Origin: Spirochaetales bacterium
Lineage (GTDB): Bacteria; Spirochaetota; Leptospiria; Leptospirales; Leptonemataceae
Assembly: GCA_015075425.1 (NCBI GenBank)
Contig: JABTUL010000002.1
Coordinates: 868,001-932,000 of the forward strand
Direction: 5' to 3'
DNA: 64,000 nt
Both the position numbers and the translations under genes were made by a program. This document shows positions 9,069 through 19,679 of the stretch, piece after piece. Positions within the stretch are counted from its first letter, which is position 1. The number at the start of each line of letters is the position of its first letter. The notes under the pieces were generated by a model. That model made no database searches and was not told the DNA's origin. It saw only the letters and a list, made by a program, of their open reading frames with translations.

Positions 9069-10754
9069 ATGGAAGCATCAATTTACGATTACGTTATTGT
9101 GGGGTCTGGCTTTGGCGGTAGCGTCTCTGCCCTGCGACTGGCCCAGAAAGGTTACTCGGTTGCCGTAATCGAATCAGGGAAGCGATTTGCCGATGAAGAC
9201 TTTCCGCGCACCAACTGGAATATGCGCAAATTCTTCTGGTTTCCAAAGCTTTTTTGTTATGGAATTCAGCGCATCAATCTCATCCGCGACGTAATGATTC
9301 TCAGTGGTGCCGGTGTGGGTGGAGGCAGTCTGGTTTATGCGAATACCCTGTACGTACCGCCAGAACGCTTTTTCCAGAGTGATATTATGAAACGTCTGGG
9401 AGGCTCCCGGGCTATGAAGCCTTTCTATGAGCTGGCCCAGAAAATGCTTGGAGTTACCACTAACATTCACATTTCGCAGATTGATCATGAAATGCGGGCT
9501 ACAGCGGAAACATTCGGTCGCGGGCATACCTTTGCACCCACTCCGGTAGGCGTATATTTTGGAAAGAACGGCAAGACGGAGGCCGATCCCTATTTCTCCG
9601 GCGAAGGTCCAGAGCGCACGGGCTGCAATTTTTGTGGCGGTTGCATGGTTGGGTGCCGCCACAACGCCAAAAACACTCTGGTAAAGAATTACCTCTATTT
9701 TGCAGAGAAATTGGGGGCTACCATTTTGCCGGAGCGGAAGGTGGTGGATGTCATCCCTGTCGATGAAAGCGGAGCCGGAGGATACCGGATTAAAACCATG
9801 AAAACGACAGGCTTTCTGGGTAAACCGGGCCTTACTCTACAGGCTCGCAATCTGGTGGTGTCCGCCGGTGTGCTGGGTAGCCTGAGTTTGCTCATGAAAC
9901 TCAAATCCAGCGGTCGTCTGCCGCGCCTCAGTGATGCACTGGGGAGTTTTGTCCGGACCAACAGCGAAGCGATTCTTGGCGTTACGGTTAAAAGTAAAGA
10001 AGCTGATTTTTCCCAGGGCATAGCCATTACCTCCAGCGTATTTCCAGAAGAGCATACCCATATTGAACCGGTTCGCTATTCACGGGGTAGCGATGCTATG
10101 GGGACCCTGGCCACCATTTTAACCGACGGTGGTGGAAAGATCCCCCGGCAGCTTCGTTTTCTCTGGAACATTCTGAAAAACCCGCTCAACTTTCTACGGA
10201 CCCTGAGTCCCGTCGGATTTGCCCGACAAACGATTATCCTGCTGGTGATGCAAACCCTGGACAATAGCCTGAAATTGGTCCGCAAGCGACGACTTATCTG
10301 GCCTTTTTCTCCGTCTCTTACTTCTGTGGGCGGAGGTGGTGTACCAACCTATATCCCCGTGGCTCAGGAATTTGCCCGCAGACTGGCCGCTCGATTGGGC
10401 GGGATTCCGCGTTCAGCCTACAATGAGGTCCTGCTCGATGTGCCCACTACGGCCCATATTCTGGGTGGGTGCATCATGAGTGAATCACCCGATCAGGGTG
10501 TAATCGACCTGCAGAACCGCGTCCATGGCTACCCCAATATTTTAGTGTGCGACGGCTCCATGATACCCGGAAATCTGGGCGTAAACCCGAGCCTTTCCAT
10601 CACGGCTTTTACGGAGCGAGCCATGTCGCTCATTCCGCCCAGGAAAGGGGCAGAGTTGAAACCGTTTAACTTCGAGAAGAAATGGAAAGTGACCGGGCTT
10701 ATCAGCGGTTCAACTAAAGAATCTCGAGTAAAACAGCCATCACGTCGTCGTTGA
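9069..10754 (+). CDS. FAD-dependent GMC oxidoreductase, cholesterol-oxidase-like
   Basis: 561 aa. The N-terminal FAD motif is [19 protein letters not shown], followed by the GMC signature [14 protein letters not shown] cysteine-rich stretch, [17 protein letters not shown], resembles that of bacterial sterol/alcohol oxidases of this branch. The C-terminal GMC block ([20 protein letters not shown]) is intact. Substrate is probably a sterol-like or long-chain alcohol, but I cannot tell which. The last 41 bases overlap the convergent phosphatase gene. Confidence 0.85.
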   Translation: MEASIYDYVIVGSGFGGSVSALRLAQKGYSVAVIESGKRFADEDFPRTNWNMRKFFWFPKLFCYGIQRINLIRDVMILSGAGVGGGSLVYANTLYVPPERFFQSDIMKRLGGSRAMKPFYELAQKMLGVTTNIHISQIDHEMRATAETFGRGHTFAPTPVGVYFGKNGKTEADPYFSGEGPERTGCNFCGGCMVGCRHNAKNTLVKNYLYFAEKLGATILPERKVVDVIPVDESGAGGYRIKTMKTTGFLGKPGLTLQARNLVVSAGVLGSLSLLMKLKSSGRLPRLSDALGSFVRTNSEAILGVTVKSKEADFSQGIAITSSVFPEEHTHIEPVRYSRGSDAMGTLATILTDGGGKIPRQLRFLWNILKNPLNFLRTLSPVGFARQTIILLVMQTLDNSLKLVRKRRLIWPFSPSLTSVGGGGVPTYIPVAQEFARRLAARLGGIPRSAYNEVLLDVPTTAHILGGCIMSESPDQGVIDLQNRVHGYPNILVCDGSMIPGNLGVNPSLSITAFTERAMSLIPPRKGAELKPFNFEKKWKVTGLISGSTKESRVKQPSRRR

Positions 10755-12030
10755 AATGACTGAAATCGGGGAGGGCCCGAATTTCCGCGACAACATGGTC
10801 GATCAGATGTTCCGATGGGCGCTGAGCGTGTCGGTTCACCAGGCCCTGTAAATCTTCCATGCTGGCCACGCCCTGGTTCAATGTCTGATACTCCAGAAGA
10901 CCATCGGTGTAAAAGAAAAAGCGATCCCCTGGCCGATAAGGGAGCTCCACCGTATCGGCAATCGGTTTACGGATACCGTAACCCATGAGAGATCCGGCTG
11001 TTTGCACTGTCGTAAAATCCGATCCTTTACTGGCGTGCAAAATGGGAGGGTGGCCGGCATTCGCCAGGCGCAACTCCCGGGTCAGAAAGTCCATGAAGAG
11101 GTAGGCCGCTGAGGCGTGGTGGCTTTCAAACTCCTTGGTTACGATTTCATCAATGTGGCTCAGAAACTGTTCGGGATGCAGGCGGTTGCGGTAAGGCATC
11201 TGTGAAATGATAACTTTGATCGCAGCACTCATCATAGCTGCGGAAAGACCGTGCCCGGAAATATCCGTGATAAAAAACCCCAGGTTTCCTTCACGCAAAC
11301 GAATCAGATCAAAAAAATCGCCTCCCAGAGTACGTTGCGGCTGAATATACGTATGCAGGGCGATCTTCTCAAGTCCGGCCAGTGGCGGGAACAGGTTCTT
11401 ATGCACCTGCCGGGCAAGTTGCAGATCTGTTTCTTCTTCCTTTTGTTTCTGGTAGAGATTCAGGTATTGCTCCACAAATCGGCGTAGAACACTTTCGCAT
11501 AACAGGACGATCAAAGCAAGCCAGGTAAAAAAGGTCAGGCGCAGACCGGCCCCGGCCTCCAGATCAAAATTCAGTCTCCAGTAAGCAAAGAGCGTATGCA
11601 GACTGAGGAGCGTAATGACCGTTGCCCCGGCTCTTAAGTCCGGCCGCAGAATCTGGGAGAGGAGAAGCGCTACGTGAAGCAAAAAATCTTCGTCGCGACT
11701 CCGTTCGGGTTGTCCCCCGAGCCAGGGCAACAGGTAGTAAACCAGCAGAAAAACCACCACATAGTAGGATGTGTAAAAAAGCCAATGCCAGTGTCGGGGT
11801 GCCCGTATCAGCAGATAAAAAACAGATAGCAGAAGAAGCAGGGCGATTTCAAAGAAAAGAAAAGTTAAACTCTTATGATCGCTGGCGAAGGCGGCAAAGA
11901 CCTGCAGCAGTAAAAATCCGATGGAGGTTAAACATATAGCAAAGATCTCCAGTCGCCGGTACTGTTCCGCGAGCAGTTGTTTGACCGGAACATCTTTTTG
12001 ACTCATCCAGTATGTAAAGCGCTCGATCAA
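10714..12030 (-). CDS. Membrane-bound SpoIIE-type (PP2C) serine phosphatase
   Basis: 438 aa. Six or so hydrophobic helices (~25-185), then a short linker beginning [20 protein letters not shown], typical of RsbU-like phosphatases, then the PP2C/SpoIIE domain to the end. GGDFFDL and [16 protein letters not shown] give metal-binding aspartates, with a final [11 protein letters not shown]. Such enzymes usually dephosphorylate an anti-sigma-factor antagonist. It is the last gene of the flagellar/csrA run: its ATG overlaps the stop of the 105-aa gene by four bases. Confidence 0.88.
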   Translation of the reverse strand: MIERFTYWMSQKDVPVKQLLAEQYRRLEIFAICLTSIGFLLLQVFAAFASDHKSLTFLFFEIALLLLLSVFYLLIRAPRHWHWLFYTSYYVVVFLLVYYLLPWLGGQPERSRDEDFLLHVALLLSQILRPDLRAGATVITLLSLHTLFAYWRLNFDLEAGAGLRLTFFTWLALIVLLCESVLRRFVEQYLNLYQKQKEEETDLQLARQVHKNLFPPLAGLEKIALHTYIQPQRTLGGDFFDLIRLREGNLGFFITDISGHGLSAAMMSAAIKVIISQMPYRNRLHPEQFLSHIDEIVTKEFESHHASAAYLFMDFLTRELRLANAGHPPILHASKGSDFTTVQTAGSLMGYGIRKPIADTVELPYRPGDRFFFYTDGLLEYQTLNQGVASMEDLQGLVNRHAQRPSEHLIDHVVAEIRALPDFSHFNDDVMAVLLEIL

Positions 12031-12344
12031 AGTTCCGTCAGATACCTGATCCTGAGTATCTGCGAACCTCGCAATGTCAAATGAATATTATGCCCGGATC
12101 GCAGATGTTGATTTAATCTGCTCAATTCGTTCAAGCACAGTTCTGCGGTTTGACAATGGTAGTGCAGTCTGTGCGAATCACTTTTGAAGGCATCCTGTCG
12201 AGGATGAGTGGTGAGGATACTGAGCGCCGGCAGTCCTTCCCGTGGTTCATAAAGAATGTGCGATATATAACGGCGGTTGGTGATGCGTTCCGTCCAGCTG
12301 GAAAAGGGGTGAAGGTGCAATAATAGGAGAAATACGGCGGTCAC
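12027..12344 (-). CDS. Unknown small protein between csrA and the phosphatase
   Basis: 105 aa, no recognised domain. The case for a real gene is positional: its ATG overlaps the csrA stop by four bases (12341-12344) and its stop overlaps the phosphatase ATG by four bases (12027-12030). The sequence starts with a short hydrophobic run ([12 protein letters not shown]), is rich in His, Arg and Leu, and has a probable helix around [14 protein letters not shown]. It may be a partner of CsrA or of the phosphatase, but nothing in the sequence proves it. Confidence 0.65.
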   Translation of the reverse strand: MTAVFLLLLHLHPFSSWTERITNRRYISHILYEPREGLPALSILTTHPRQDAFKSDSHRLHYHCQTAELCLNELSRLNQHLRSGHNIHLTLRGSQILRIRYLTEL

Positions 12345-12580
12345 TTTTTGGTTTTTCGAGCCATTAAGTCCTTAAGACCGGCAAGGGCATCCGGTTGCGT
12401 GGCGGCGGCTTGTCGGTTTTGCTCCTGGATTTCTTTATGCACCTCAGAACGGTGAACGGAAACATTGCGCGGGGCGCGTATTCCCAGTTTAATTTGATCA
12501 CCTTTGATATCTACCACGACGACTTCGATTTCGTCGCCGATCATGATTGATTGATTCACTCTGCGTGCGAGGACCAGCAC
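12341..12580 (-). CDS. csrA: Carbon storage regulator CsrA
   Basis: 79 aa from a GTG directly after the fliW stop codon. [18 protein letters not shown] is the classic CsrA N-terminus. [18 protein letters not shown] contains the RNA-binding Arg and the conserved IRAP element. A Lys-rich tail of about 20 residues extends beyond the usual ~61-residue core. CsrA binds GGA motifs in mRNA leaders. Next to fliW it would be the translational repressor of flagellin in the FliW-CsrA switch known from B. subtilis. Confidence 0.95.
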   Translation of the reverse strand: MLVLARRVNQSIMIGDEIEVVVVDIKGDQIKLGIRAPRNVSVHRSEVHKEIQEQNRQAAATQPDALAGLKDLMARKTKK

Positions 12581-13024
12581 TCAAGTGTCCAGATTTTCGA
12601 TAATAAGATGGCGCACGGAATGATCGTCGTTATTGGATATGACCTGTCTGCCAATTTTTCTTTTAAGATTCAAAAGAATCGGACCTTGCAGGTTGGCGGT
12701 CATGGCCTCCGGATTATCTGTGGGAATGGTGATGATGGCATACACGTGGCATTCTTCAATTGAGCTTACCTCAAGGCGTTCGAGTTCCGAGGCGGCCACG
12801 GCCGGCCGGTAGGCAGTCTTCAGGAACAGTTCCGGCTGCATGAGTACGAAGGCGAGGCCAGGTGAACTTGCGCTCTGCAACCACTTGAAGGGTGAATCCT
12901 CGCCATCGCTTAAAAGGGCGAAGCGCCGGTCGGAAATGCCAATGAGCCCGTCAGGGAAATCAATCAAATCAGTGGCATCCACGTCAATGGTGCCAAACGC
13001 CTTGGTCTGAAGACTTCCCATCAT
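12581..13024 (-). CDS. fliW: Flagellar assembly factor FliW
   Basis: 147 aa from ATG 13024, which overlaps the flgL stop as ATGA. The frame extends further upstream, but only inside flgL. The core has FGTIDVDATDLIDFPDGLIG, the characteristic FliW opening, then ALLSDGEDSPFKWLQS and a later TANLQGPILLN block. FliW binds flagellin and, when flagellin is low, CsrA instead, relieving repression. It sits between flgL and csrA, the standard arrangement for this switch. Confidence 0.93.
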   Translation of the reverse strand: MMGSLQTKAFGTIDVDATDLIDFPDGLIGISDRRFALLSDGEDSPFKWLQSASSPGLAFVLMQPELFLKTAYRPAVAASELERLEVSSIEECHVYAIITIPTDNPEAMTANLQGPILLNLKRKIGRQVISNNDDHSVRHLIIENLDT

Positions 13025-14289
13025 CTCAGGAAATCCATCAGTGTGGGCCGAATTACCCGCGCGCCCACTCCGAGAGCGTACTGATGCACCGTCTCCAGCC
13101 ATTTCAGATTCATGATGCTTTCCGGAATATCAATGCCTTCACTCTTTGCAAGCAGTTCCGTCATAAACATTTTATCCCAGCTGGTTCTCTTTTCATGTTC
13201 CTCCAGCCGATTTTGCCGGGCTCCCACTTGAGCACGATGGCGCAGCACATTGTTCAGGGCCTCATCCAGGTTGGCCAGATCCCGGCCGGAAATTTCCAGC
13301 TGGTCTGCGGCCAGGAGATCGTTGCGCAATTTGATCAGGACATCAAAAACGCTGAGACCGGAAACGCGGGCCGTATCAGAAAAATTATTGGGCGGTTGGG
13401 CCTTATCCGGGTTGATCAAACCAATGTCGCGCAGCACGGTTCCTCCGCCGGCATCTTCCAGCCAGATCTCGTGGGGAGCGGTGGTATGCAATGAAATGTA
13501 ATCCTGTCCGATTTTGCTGGCCTTAACCTGGATGTTAGAATTGTTTATTTTATCAATAATCTCATTGATTGTATCACCCGCTGCTACACGGATTTCAACA
13601 CCGTCAATTTTGAAGGCCTGGTCGGTTCCGGCCACGTATCCAGAGTTGTCCACGCTTCCGGTAATGGTCATATTTGTACCCCAGAAGACATGGTTGCCCG
13701 GTAGATTCACGCCAATGTACTGGTCCCTTTCGACTTCGCGCAGCTGAGAGCCAATGTCACCGCGATATTCCACGTTGATGATCTGTCCTTCCAGCTGCAA
13801 ACCTTCAAGGCCTCGTATGTTACTGGCAATCGGCTCAAAGGGAGGACGATCGACCACATGACCCCCAAAAAGTGGCTTCCCTGTTCCATCGCGACCATTG
13901 GCGATGTCAATCATGGCCCTCAAGTGCTGGTCTATTTCTTCGGCAATGGCGTGTTTGAGCTCAAAACCGTTGTCCCCCTGGTAGATACCGTTGGATGCTT
14001 GCACGGCAAGTTGACGCACGCGCTGGAAGATACTGCCCACCCGATCAAGTTCTCCATCCATGAGGTTGAGCCGGGCCATAGCTTCGCCTATGTTCTGTTC
14101 AAACTGTCCCAGTTCCTCAACCCGTGTCCGGAAAAACATCTGGTTGGTTGCGTTCCCCGGATCATCTCCCGGTCGGTTGATTTTCTTTTGCGTGGAAAGC
14201 TGGTTTTGAACCTGGTCCATTTCATACTGGTGTCGCTGGATATTGCGAACCAGAGAATTATTCTGAATCTGTCCGGTGATACGAATCAT
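13021..14289 (-). CDS. flgL: Flagellar hook-filament junction protein FlgL
   Basis: 422 aa. The flagellin-like N-terminus (NSLVRNIQRHQYEMDQVQNQ, then KKINRPGDDPGNA) and helical C-terminus (RAQVGARQNRLEEHEKR) are typical of HAP3/FlgL. The middle is a variable domain with GDTINEIIDKINNSN. It is exported by the flagellar type III apparatus to join the hook cap ring to the periplasmic filament. It follows flgK by 26 bases and shares ATGA with fliW. Confidence 0.93.
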   Translation of the reverse strand: MIRITGQIQNNSLVRNIQRHQYEMDQVQNQLSTQKKINRPGDDPGNATNQMFFRTRVEELGQFEQNIGEAMARLNLMDGELDRVGSIFQRVRQLAVQASNGIYQGDNGFELKHAIAEEIDQHLRAMIDIANGRDGTGKPLFGGHVVDRPPFEPIASNIRGLEGLQLEGQIINVEYRGDIGSQLREVERDQYIGVNLPGNHVFWGTNMTITGSVDNSGYVAGTDQAFKIDGVEIRVAAGDTINEIIDKINNSNIQVKASKIGQDYISLHTTAPHEIWLEDAGGGTVLRDIGLINPDKAQPPNNFSDTARVSGLSVFDVLIKLRNDLLAADQLEISGRDLANLDEALNNVLRHRAQVGARQNRLEEHEKRTSWDKMFMTELLAKSEGIDIPESIMNLKWLETVHQYALGVGARVIRPTLMDFLR

Positions 14290-14315
14290 GCACTACCTCC
14301 TTGTAGTGTTATCTG

Positions 14316-16253
14316 TCAGGTGCCCATACGATTGATGATCGTATGTAAGTTCTCATTTAATGTATTGATGACCCGGGCGGCAGCATTGTAGGCATGCTGA
14401 AACTGGATCATATTGGCCATTTCCTCATCCAGGTTGACCCCCATGATGCTCTGTCTGGAATTTTCCAGAGACAGCAGGTTGTCTTTGCTGCGCTCGACAG
14501 CATCCTGGGCCGTGCGGGACTCTGTGCCCAGCCGGGATACCAGAGCGTTGTAGTATTCCTCGGGATTTCGCGTATGCCCGATCATCCGACTGCCCTGTTT
14601 TAGTGCAGCAGCCATGAGCAACGCATTGCTGCCATCCCCGGTTCCACCGGCCTGGTTATAATCTCCCGTGCCTCCGATGTCCTTGCCCCGCCCGGCGGCA
14701 ATGGATGCCGGGTCGCGAAGAACATCGTTCGCCAGCCCCAGATACGCCGCAGGCCTGAATATGGGTGTAAAGGCCATGTCTTGTAATGATGAGCGCAGTT
14801 TGGATATTTCATTGAGTCGGCGGAAGTCAAAAGCCCCGGCTGATCCCGAAGTGTTGAGAATGCCTGCATAGCCCACCAGAAGCTCGCCGGAATCCTCAAT
14901 GTGGCGAATCATAAAGTTGGTACGGCGATCATCGTCCGCAGTGGTAGACTTGAGGGCCAGCTGGTTATCATGGCTCATATAGGCGACGATCCCGGACTTG
15001 CTATCGTTGATCCGTTTGATTACCTGTTCCAGAGTTTCATCGCGTGAGTAGTCGATGCGCACCGCAGTATTCTCAGAATCGTTCTTAAAGAAAGTCATGG
15101 TTCCATCTATACCGATTTTACGGGCTGGATCCACGGTATTGCTGCCGGTGACGCGAAAGAGGGCTGTGATTTCCGCCGTGCCATCCTGATTCAAATCGTA
15201 ATTTGCCCGCGCATTCTGCATCTGAAAGCCGGCATCAGAAGAACTGCTCAAATTGCGAATCTGGAAAAAGTCTTTATTGGTCGTGCCATTGAGTCCAAAT
15301 CCGTCCCGATGGATTTCGTTGACAATATCGCTCAAATTGACGGCAAAAAGATCCACCTGATCCAGCCTTTCCGTGATGGCTTTGTCGCGCATGTCCAGAG
15401 TTCCCAGCAATTTCCCGCTGCCCAGCACAAGGTCCTTACCCGAGTGTTCCCAGGTGACTTTGGCCATGCCATCGTTTAACGGGTCTGCCGTAGTTTTGAG
15501 CTTGCGATGCACCTTTCCCTGGACCAGAGCCTGCTCACCGATGAAAACAAAAAGTTCGTCCTGATCGCCGCGACCGATTTGAATATTCACCATCCCGGAA
15601 AGCTCTTCCACCAGTTTGTCACGCCGGTCCATGAGATCATTGGGATGATCCCCCAACGCTTGCAGCTTGAGGATCTGTTCATTTAATTCCCTTATGGATG
15701 AGCCGATGGAGTTGATGCGACTGACATCGGCGATGACTTCCTGATTGGCCCTCGAGCGCAGCTGGGTTAGCTTGTCATAGATGTCTTTGATTCGTGTGAC
15801 CAGACCGGAAGCCCGCTCTGTCACAACTTCTCGATGGGCAAAGTCAGCCGGAAAAGCTCCGAGTTCTTCCCAGCTGGCCCAGAATTTATCGGACAGACTG
15901 CGCAGACTGTTCTCTGAAGGTTCGGCAAAGATTTTTTCCATCTGGTAGAGATAGTTATAAGAAGCTTCCCAGAATTGTTTGGTGCCCGACGCATGGGAGA
16001 TCTGGTCATCATAAAAGGTATCGCGAATGCGTTCGATGGCTGCAACAGTCATGCCCTGGCCCAACTGTCCTGGACCGTTGGCCCGATTGAGCGAGGGTTC
16101 ATAAAGCGGGCTCATCGTCTGCATCGTGATGCGCTGCCTGGCGTAGGCCGGATTGTCAGCATTGCTGATGTTGTGCCCCGTAGTGTTTAGAGCGGTTTGA
16201 TGAGCGGAGAGTCCGCGTTTACCAATTTCCAGTCCACCAAAAGTTGATCCCAT
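14316..16253 (-). CDS. flgK: Flagellar hook-associated protein FlgK
   Basis: 645 aa. N-terminal rod/hook motif [20 protein letters not shown] and C-terminal [20 protein letters not shown]-type block (visible as [20 protein letters not shown]) are diagnostic of HAP1. The long central region includes a low-complexity LSSSSDAGF patch. The substrate is exported by the flagellar type III system. It starts four bases after the flgN stop. Confidence 0.94.
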   Translation of the reverse strand: MGSTFGGLEIGKRGLSAHQTALNTTGHNISNADNPAYARQRITMQTMSPLYEPSLNRANGPGQLGQGMTVAAIERIRDTFYDDQISHASGTKQFWEASYNYLYQMEKIFAEPSENSLRSLSDKFWASWEELGAFPADFAHREVVTERASGLVTRIKDIYDKLTQLRSRANQEVIADVSRINSIGSSIRELNEQILKLQALGDHPNDLMDRRDKLVEELSGMVNIQIGRGDQDELFVFIGEQALVQGKVHRKLKTTADPLNDGMAKVTWEHSGKDLVLGSGKLLGTLDMRDKAITERLDQVDLFAVNLSDIVNEIHRDGFGLNGTTNKDFFQIRNLSSSSDAGFQMQNARANYDLNQDGTAEITALFRVTGSNTVDPARKIGIDGTMTFFKNDSENTAVRIDYSRDETLEQVIKRINDSKSGIVAYMSHDNQLALKSTTADDDRRTNFMIRHIEDSGELLVGYAGILNTSGSAGAFDFRRLNEISKLRSSLQDMAFTPIFRPAAYLGLANDVLRDPASIAAGRGKDIGGTGDYNQAGGTGDGSNALLMAAALKQGSRMIGHTRNPEEYYNALVSRLGTESRTAQDAVERSKDNLLSLENSRQSIMGVNLDEEMANMIQFQHAYNAAARVINTLNENLHTIINRMGT

Positions 16254-16257
16254 AGTT

Positions 16258-16695
16258 TTACCCTGTTGCGTTCAGTAGCAGCCCGCCACGTTCCGCCGTT
16301 TTGCTTTTGCCATGAGAGTAAGTGCCGCTTTCCGGTGTTGCCAGTGTGCCCAGTAGATTATGGATGGTCCGGTGCGTATGCTTGAGCAGTTCCTCATTGG
16401 CCAGAAGTTCATCGCGCAACTTTTCCACGCGAAGCTTGAATTCCTGGCTCAGTTGCCGGCGCAGGTCCGACTCCGGGCTTTCTCTCATGATGTCCTCAAA
16501 GGAAAGATCCGACTTTCGCAGCCGCTTTTGCTCCAATTTTTGGGCTTCGCGCAGCAACTCTTCTGTTTTACGGCTGAGGACTTCCAGGTCCTGCCCGCGT
16601 GCCCGCAGAATGGCCTGTCTCTTTTGTCTTTCGTTGTCCAGAAGGGCGGCGTGGAGCTGGTGTTCCTGAGCCAGGAGCCTCAATAGATCTTCCAT
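16258..16695 (-). CDS. flgN: FlgN-type flagellar export chaperone
   Basis: 145 aa, almost wholly helical and charged, with an N-terminal [19 protein letters not shown] and a long coiled-coil through residue ~115. This length, composition and position directly before flgK fit FlgN, the chaperone that keeps FlgK and FlgL unfolded before export. The sequence alone is weak, so the name relies partly on context. It is the first gene of the minus-strand operon that reaches to 10714. Confidence 0.78.
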   Translation of the reverse strand: MEDLLRLLAQEHQLHAALLDNERQKRQAILRARGQDLEVLSRKTEELLREAQKLEQKRLRKSDLSFEDIMRESPESDLRRQLSQEFKLRVEKLRDELLANEELLKHTHRTIHNLLGTLATPESGTYSHGKSKTAERGGLLLNATG

Positions 16696-16806
16696 ACTCT
16701 TTTGTTCGGTTCAAAATAGAAAATATTAACGGAAATTTCTCTTGAGTCCCGATTGGCCGAAGCATTTCGGACAGAACTCCCTTTTTGGTTGCTCGTCTAA
16801 GCTGAC

Positions 16807-18129
16807 ATGGCATTCTTGATTCCTATGAAAAAACTCTGGCTCCTTCCCGTACTGGTTCCGTTTCTTTTGATTTATGTCTCTTGCGGAGATCCGCGCCGGG
16901 GAGGCCTTTCGACCGGTGGTTGCAAAGGCGGAGAGATTGTTGTCGAAGGAGAAGCGCCGGTCTACGGCGATATGGCAACTTCGCGCAGTCGGGCCAAAGA
17001 GGATGCCTGCCGGATTGCGGTGGAACGGTGCATTGGCGTGCAGGTGGCCGGCTACTCGGCTGTGCAGGATGCAGAATCTGTTGCCAGCGAAATTTACACC
17101 CAGGCAAGCGCGATATGCTCGGATGATGAACTGCTTTCTGAAAGCACCTATCCACTGGAATCGATTCAGATGCTCAAGACTCGCTGGAAATTCCGGGTTT
17201 CTGAAGTTTCTTTACAGAGTAAAATTGATACAATGCTCAAGATTGTGGGCAATCCCCGGATCATGATTCTGGCCCGCGAAGAATACAATATTCCGGGGGC
17301 ACAGAAAGTGGTCGGCTTTGCCAGTAGAAACAGTGTCTCTGCCGGTATTTTACAGGACTACCTGATCCAGAATGGCTACACGGTAGTAGATCCCGCCCGG
17401 GCCAATCCGGGTGGACTTAATGAAAGTGCCTTGATTGAACAGCTGAGCGAACAAAAATTTGGCGAAACGGACTCCATTGGCGGTGCCTTCAATGATTTCA
17501 AGGATCGCGCTGCTGCCTCCGGAGCCGATGTGCTGATCATAGGCAAGGTGACGGCCACCAAACAGAATTTGCGCAAGCTGGATCGCGATGCCTTTGATGT
17601 GGGCCTGCATTCCTACCAGGCGAATGGTAACTTTACCATTGTTGCACTCTGGGGGCGGGGAGAACTGATGGGTCAGCTTTTTGCCCGGCCCACAGGCGGC
17701 GCACATACAACTGACCAGGGCGCGGCTTCGGAAGCGATTCGCCGGTTTACCATTGGTTCAGACAGAGATCCTTTCAAACGCCCTGCCAACATTGCCAGAG
17801 ATTTGAAATTCCGGCTTTCCGAAAAGTGGTCGGAATTGTCCAGAAATAATAAGATTTATATGATTGTAAGCGGCCTGGACCAGAGACACATGGCCATCTT
17901 TCGTGAAGATTTAACGGAGAGAACAGCTGCGCGCAAAGTAGATGAGATTGAATTTTCCGGGAATCGGGCCCGTTGGGAAGTTACCTATCCAGGCCGCTCT
18001 TTTGCCCTGGCAGATAAACTCAGTTTTTACGCAAACGATCCGCGAATGTTTGTCGTTGTTGGCCGCAGTGGCAAACAAATCCATGTGGATCAGGTCCGAC
18101 GCGGCGAGATACACGTTAGTTTCCGCTGA
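16807..18129 (+). CDS. Lipoprotein with FlgT-N/LPP20-like domain
   Basis: 440 aa from ATG 16807; ATG 16825 (MKKLWLLP) is an equally good start. A signal peptide ends in a lipobox (IYVSC). EGEAPVYG followed by SRAKEDACRIAVERCIGVQV resembles the N-terminal domain of FlgT and LPP20-type proteins (GxAxxxxxxxARxxAxxxA). A middle part, ADVLIIGKVTATKQ, resembles curli-assembly/TolB-N-like domains. The C-terminal part is also similar to FlgT-like repeats (FSGNRARWEV). It diverges from the flagellar operon with 111 bases between, so an envelope or motor-related role is possible but unproven. Confidence 0.65.
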   Translation: MAFLIPMKKLWLLPVLVPFLLIYVSCGDPRRGGLSTGGCKGGEIVVEGEAPVYGDMATSRSRAKEDACRIAVERCIGVQVAGYSAVQDAESVASEIYTQASAICSDDELLSESTYPLESIQMLKTRWKFRVSEVSLQSKIDTMLKIVGNPRIMILAREEYNIPGAQKVVGFASRNSVSAGILQDYLIQNGYTVVDPARANPGGLNESALIEQLSEQKFGETDSIGGAFNDFKDRAAASGADVLIIGKVTATKQNLRKLDRDAFDVGLHSYQANGNFTIVALWGRGELMGQLFARPTGGAHTTDQGAASEAIRRFTIGSDRDPFKRPANIARDLKFRLSEKWSELSRNNKIYMIVSGLDQRHMAIFREDLTERTAARKVDEIEFSGNRARWEVTYPGRSFALADKLSFYANDPRMFVVVGRSGKQIHVDQVRRGEIHVSFR

Positions 18130-18150
18130 AGGCCGGCCGGGGAGCATCGG

Positions 18151-19137
18151 ATGGCATCGGCAAAAGCAATCATAGTTGAAAGGGTCGGCGGTCCGGAGGT
18201 TTTAGAATATAAGCAGATCGACCTTCCTGAACCCGGACCGGGCGAAGTGCTGATCCGACAAACCGCGATTGGGCTGAATTTCGTTGATGTTTATATGCGC
18301 AGCGGCCTTTACCCCATGCCACTCCCCTTCACTCCGGGAGTGGAAGCGGCGGGAGTCGTGGAAGCCGCAGGCAGTGACGTAAGGGATCTACAAATCGGAG
18401 ATCGAGTAGCCTATGCGGCCACTTCCCCGGTCGGTTCCTATGCCTCCAGCCGGGTGATTTCTGCTGAGCTACTGACCCGGCTACCGGAGTCCATCAGCGA
18501 TGAAGTTGCGGCCGCAGTGATGCTCAAGGGATGCACGGTGGAATACCTGGTCATGAGAACCTATCCGGTTCAGTCGGGCGATTGGGTACTGTGGCATGCT
18601 GCGGCCGGTGGCGTGGGACTTCTGGCCTGTCAGTGGCTCCGGTCTCTGGGAGCGAATTTGATCGGAACGGTGGGCAGTCCAGAAAAGGTGGCCCTGGCAC
18701 GCGAAGCCGGCTGCAATTTCGTGATCGACTACAAAAAGGAAGATGTGGTCCAGCAGGTTCGTGAATGCACCCGAGGCCAGGGCGTTGATGTCGTTTATGA
18801 TTCTGTTGGCCGGGATACTTTTGAAATCTCTCTGAATTGTTTACGGCCGCGCGGCATGCTGGTGAGCTTTGGCAACGCATCGGGTCCGGTGCCACCTTTT
18901 GCTCCGCTTCTGCTCAGCCAGAAGGGATCGCTTTATCTCACAAGGGCCGGTTTCAAAGATTACTATGCAAAAAAGGAGGAGCGACGCGCAGGCACGCGCG
19001 CTCTTTTGAAAAAGATAGAACACGGAATTCTCAAGGTAGCGATCCACCAGAAGTTCAGTTTGAAAGATGCCGGGCAGGCCCATAGCAGCCTGGAAAATCG
19101 GCAGACGACGGGTGCCACGGTTCTCTTTCCGGAATAG
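18151..19137 (+). CDS. NADPH:quinone oxidoreductase, zeta-crystallin type
   Basis: 328 aa, close to E. coli QorA in length. GLNFVDVYMRSGLYPMPLPF and TPGVEAAGVVEAAG are the QorA N-terminal blocks. HAAAGGVGLLACQW is the nucleotide-binding AAxGGVG motif. No zinc ligands are seen, as expected for this branch of medium-chain dehydrogenases. It catalyses one-electron or hydride reduction of quinones with NADPH. It starts 22 bases after the preceding lipoprotein gene. Confidence 0.9.
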   Translation: MASAKAIIVERVGGPEVLEYKQIDLPEPGPGEVLIRQTAIGLNFVDVYMRSGLYPMPLPFTPGVEAAGVVEAAGSDVRDLQIGDRVAYAATSPVGSYASSRVISAELLTRLPESISDEVAAAVMLKGCTVEYLVMRTYPVQSGDWVLWHAAAGGVGLLACQWLRSLGANLIGTVGSPEKVALAREAGCNFVIDYKKEDVVQQVRECTRGQGVDVVYDSVGRDTFEISLNCLRPRGMLVSFGNASGPVPPFAPLLLSQKGSLYLTRAGFKDYYAKKEERRAGTRALLKKIEHGILKVAIHQKFSLKDAGQAHSSLENRQTTGATVLFPE

Positions 19138-19172
19138 ACTTACTTTTTTTCTGTCCTGAATTTACTGCCGCC

Positions 19173-19370
19173 ATGCAGGACTATCAGGGCAACTTCAACG
19201 TCATTCGCTCCATGCTGGAACGTGAGGCAGATGCCTACGGAGTCCTGTCCTTTTTGCAGGAGACGATCGACGCCATGCGAACTGATTTTCATCGGCGTGA
19301 GGCCCCGGCGGGCTTCTATCCTGCCATGCAGGCCGTTCTGGATGCGCTGGAGAAAGTGCCCCTCAAGTGA
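19173..19370 (+). CDS. Small hypothetical protein
   Basis: 65 aa, soluble and helical, with no known motif. It begins 36 bases after the quinone reductase stop and its TGA overlaps a GTG that could start the next small gene. The coding case rests on position and amino-acid composition only. Confidence 0.45.
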   Translation: MQDYQGNFNVIRSMLEREADAYGVLSFLQETIDAMRTDFHRREAPAGFYPAMQAVLDALEKVPLK

Positions 19371-19414
19371 GATTTTTTGCTTGCCGGAAGGTTTGTGCCA
19401 ATGTACCGTTCCTC

Positions 19415-19678
19415 ATGAGAAAAGGTCTTTCCCTGCTGCTCCTGATTTCTTTGGCCCTTGGTTCAGGCCTCCTGTGGGCGAATGAGGAAGAGCCCTATGA
19501 TTCCTACGACCATCTAAGCGGGCCAGATATCTGCCTGATACGCCTTAAGGAATGTGAGGCGGAGGCTGATAATTCCGGCATGAAGGCACGTTGCAGCGAT
19601 GTCTATGACCGCTGCCAGGAGGATCAAGCACAGAGACAGAAAGACCTGGAGGATGAAAGGGCTCAGAATCAGGAATGA
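19415..19678 (+). CDS. Small exported protein with twin CX6C motifs
   Basis: 87 aa from ATG 19415; a GTG at 19367, overlapping the previous stop as GTGA, would add 16 residues. A clear signal peptide (GLSLLLLISLALGSGLLWA) is followed by an acidic mature region of about 64 residues. It contains CLIRLKEC and CSDVYDRC, two CX6C elements 12 residues apart in a strongly helical context. This resembles a disulphide-stapled helical hairpin. No family recognised. It converges on another small Cys-rich lipoprotein, with a one-base gap. Confidence 0.6.
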   Translation: MRKGLSLLLLISLALGSGLLWANEEEPYDSYDHLSGPDICLIRLKECEAEADNSGMKARCSDVYDRCQEDQAQRQKDLEDERAQNQE

Positions 19679-19679
19679 T

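Noticed and set aside
16696-16806. Search for a sigma-28 type promoter before flgN
   Set aside because: I found no TAAA/GCCGATAA pair in the 111-base gap; possible -10 like TAATAT has no convincing -35.
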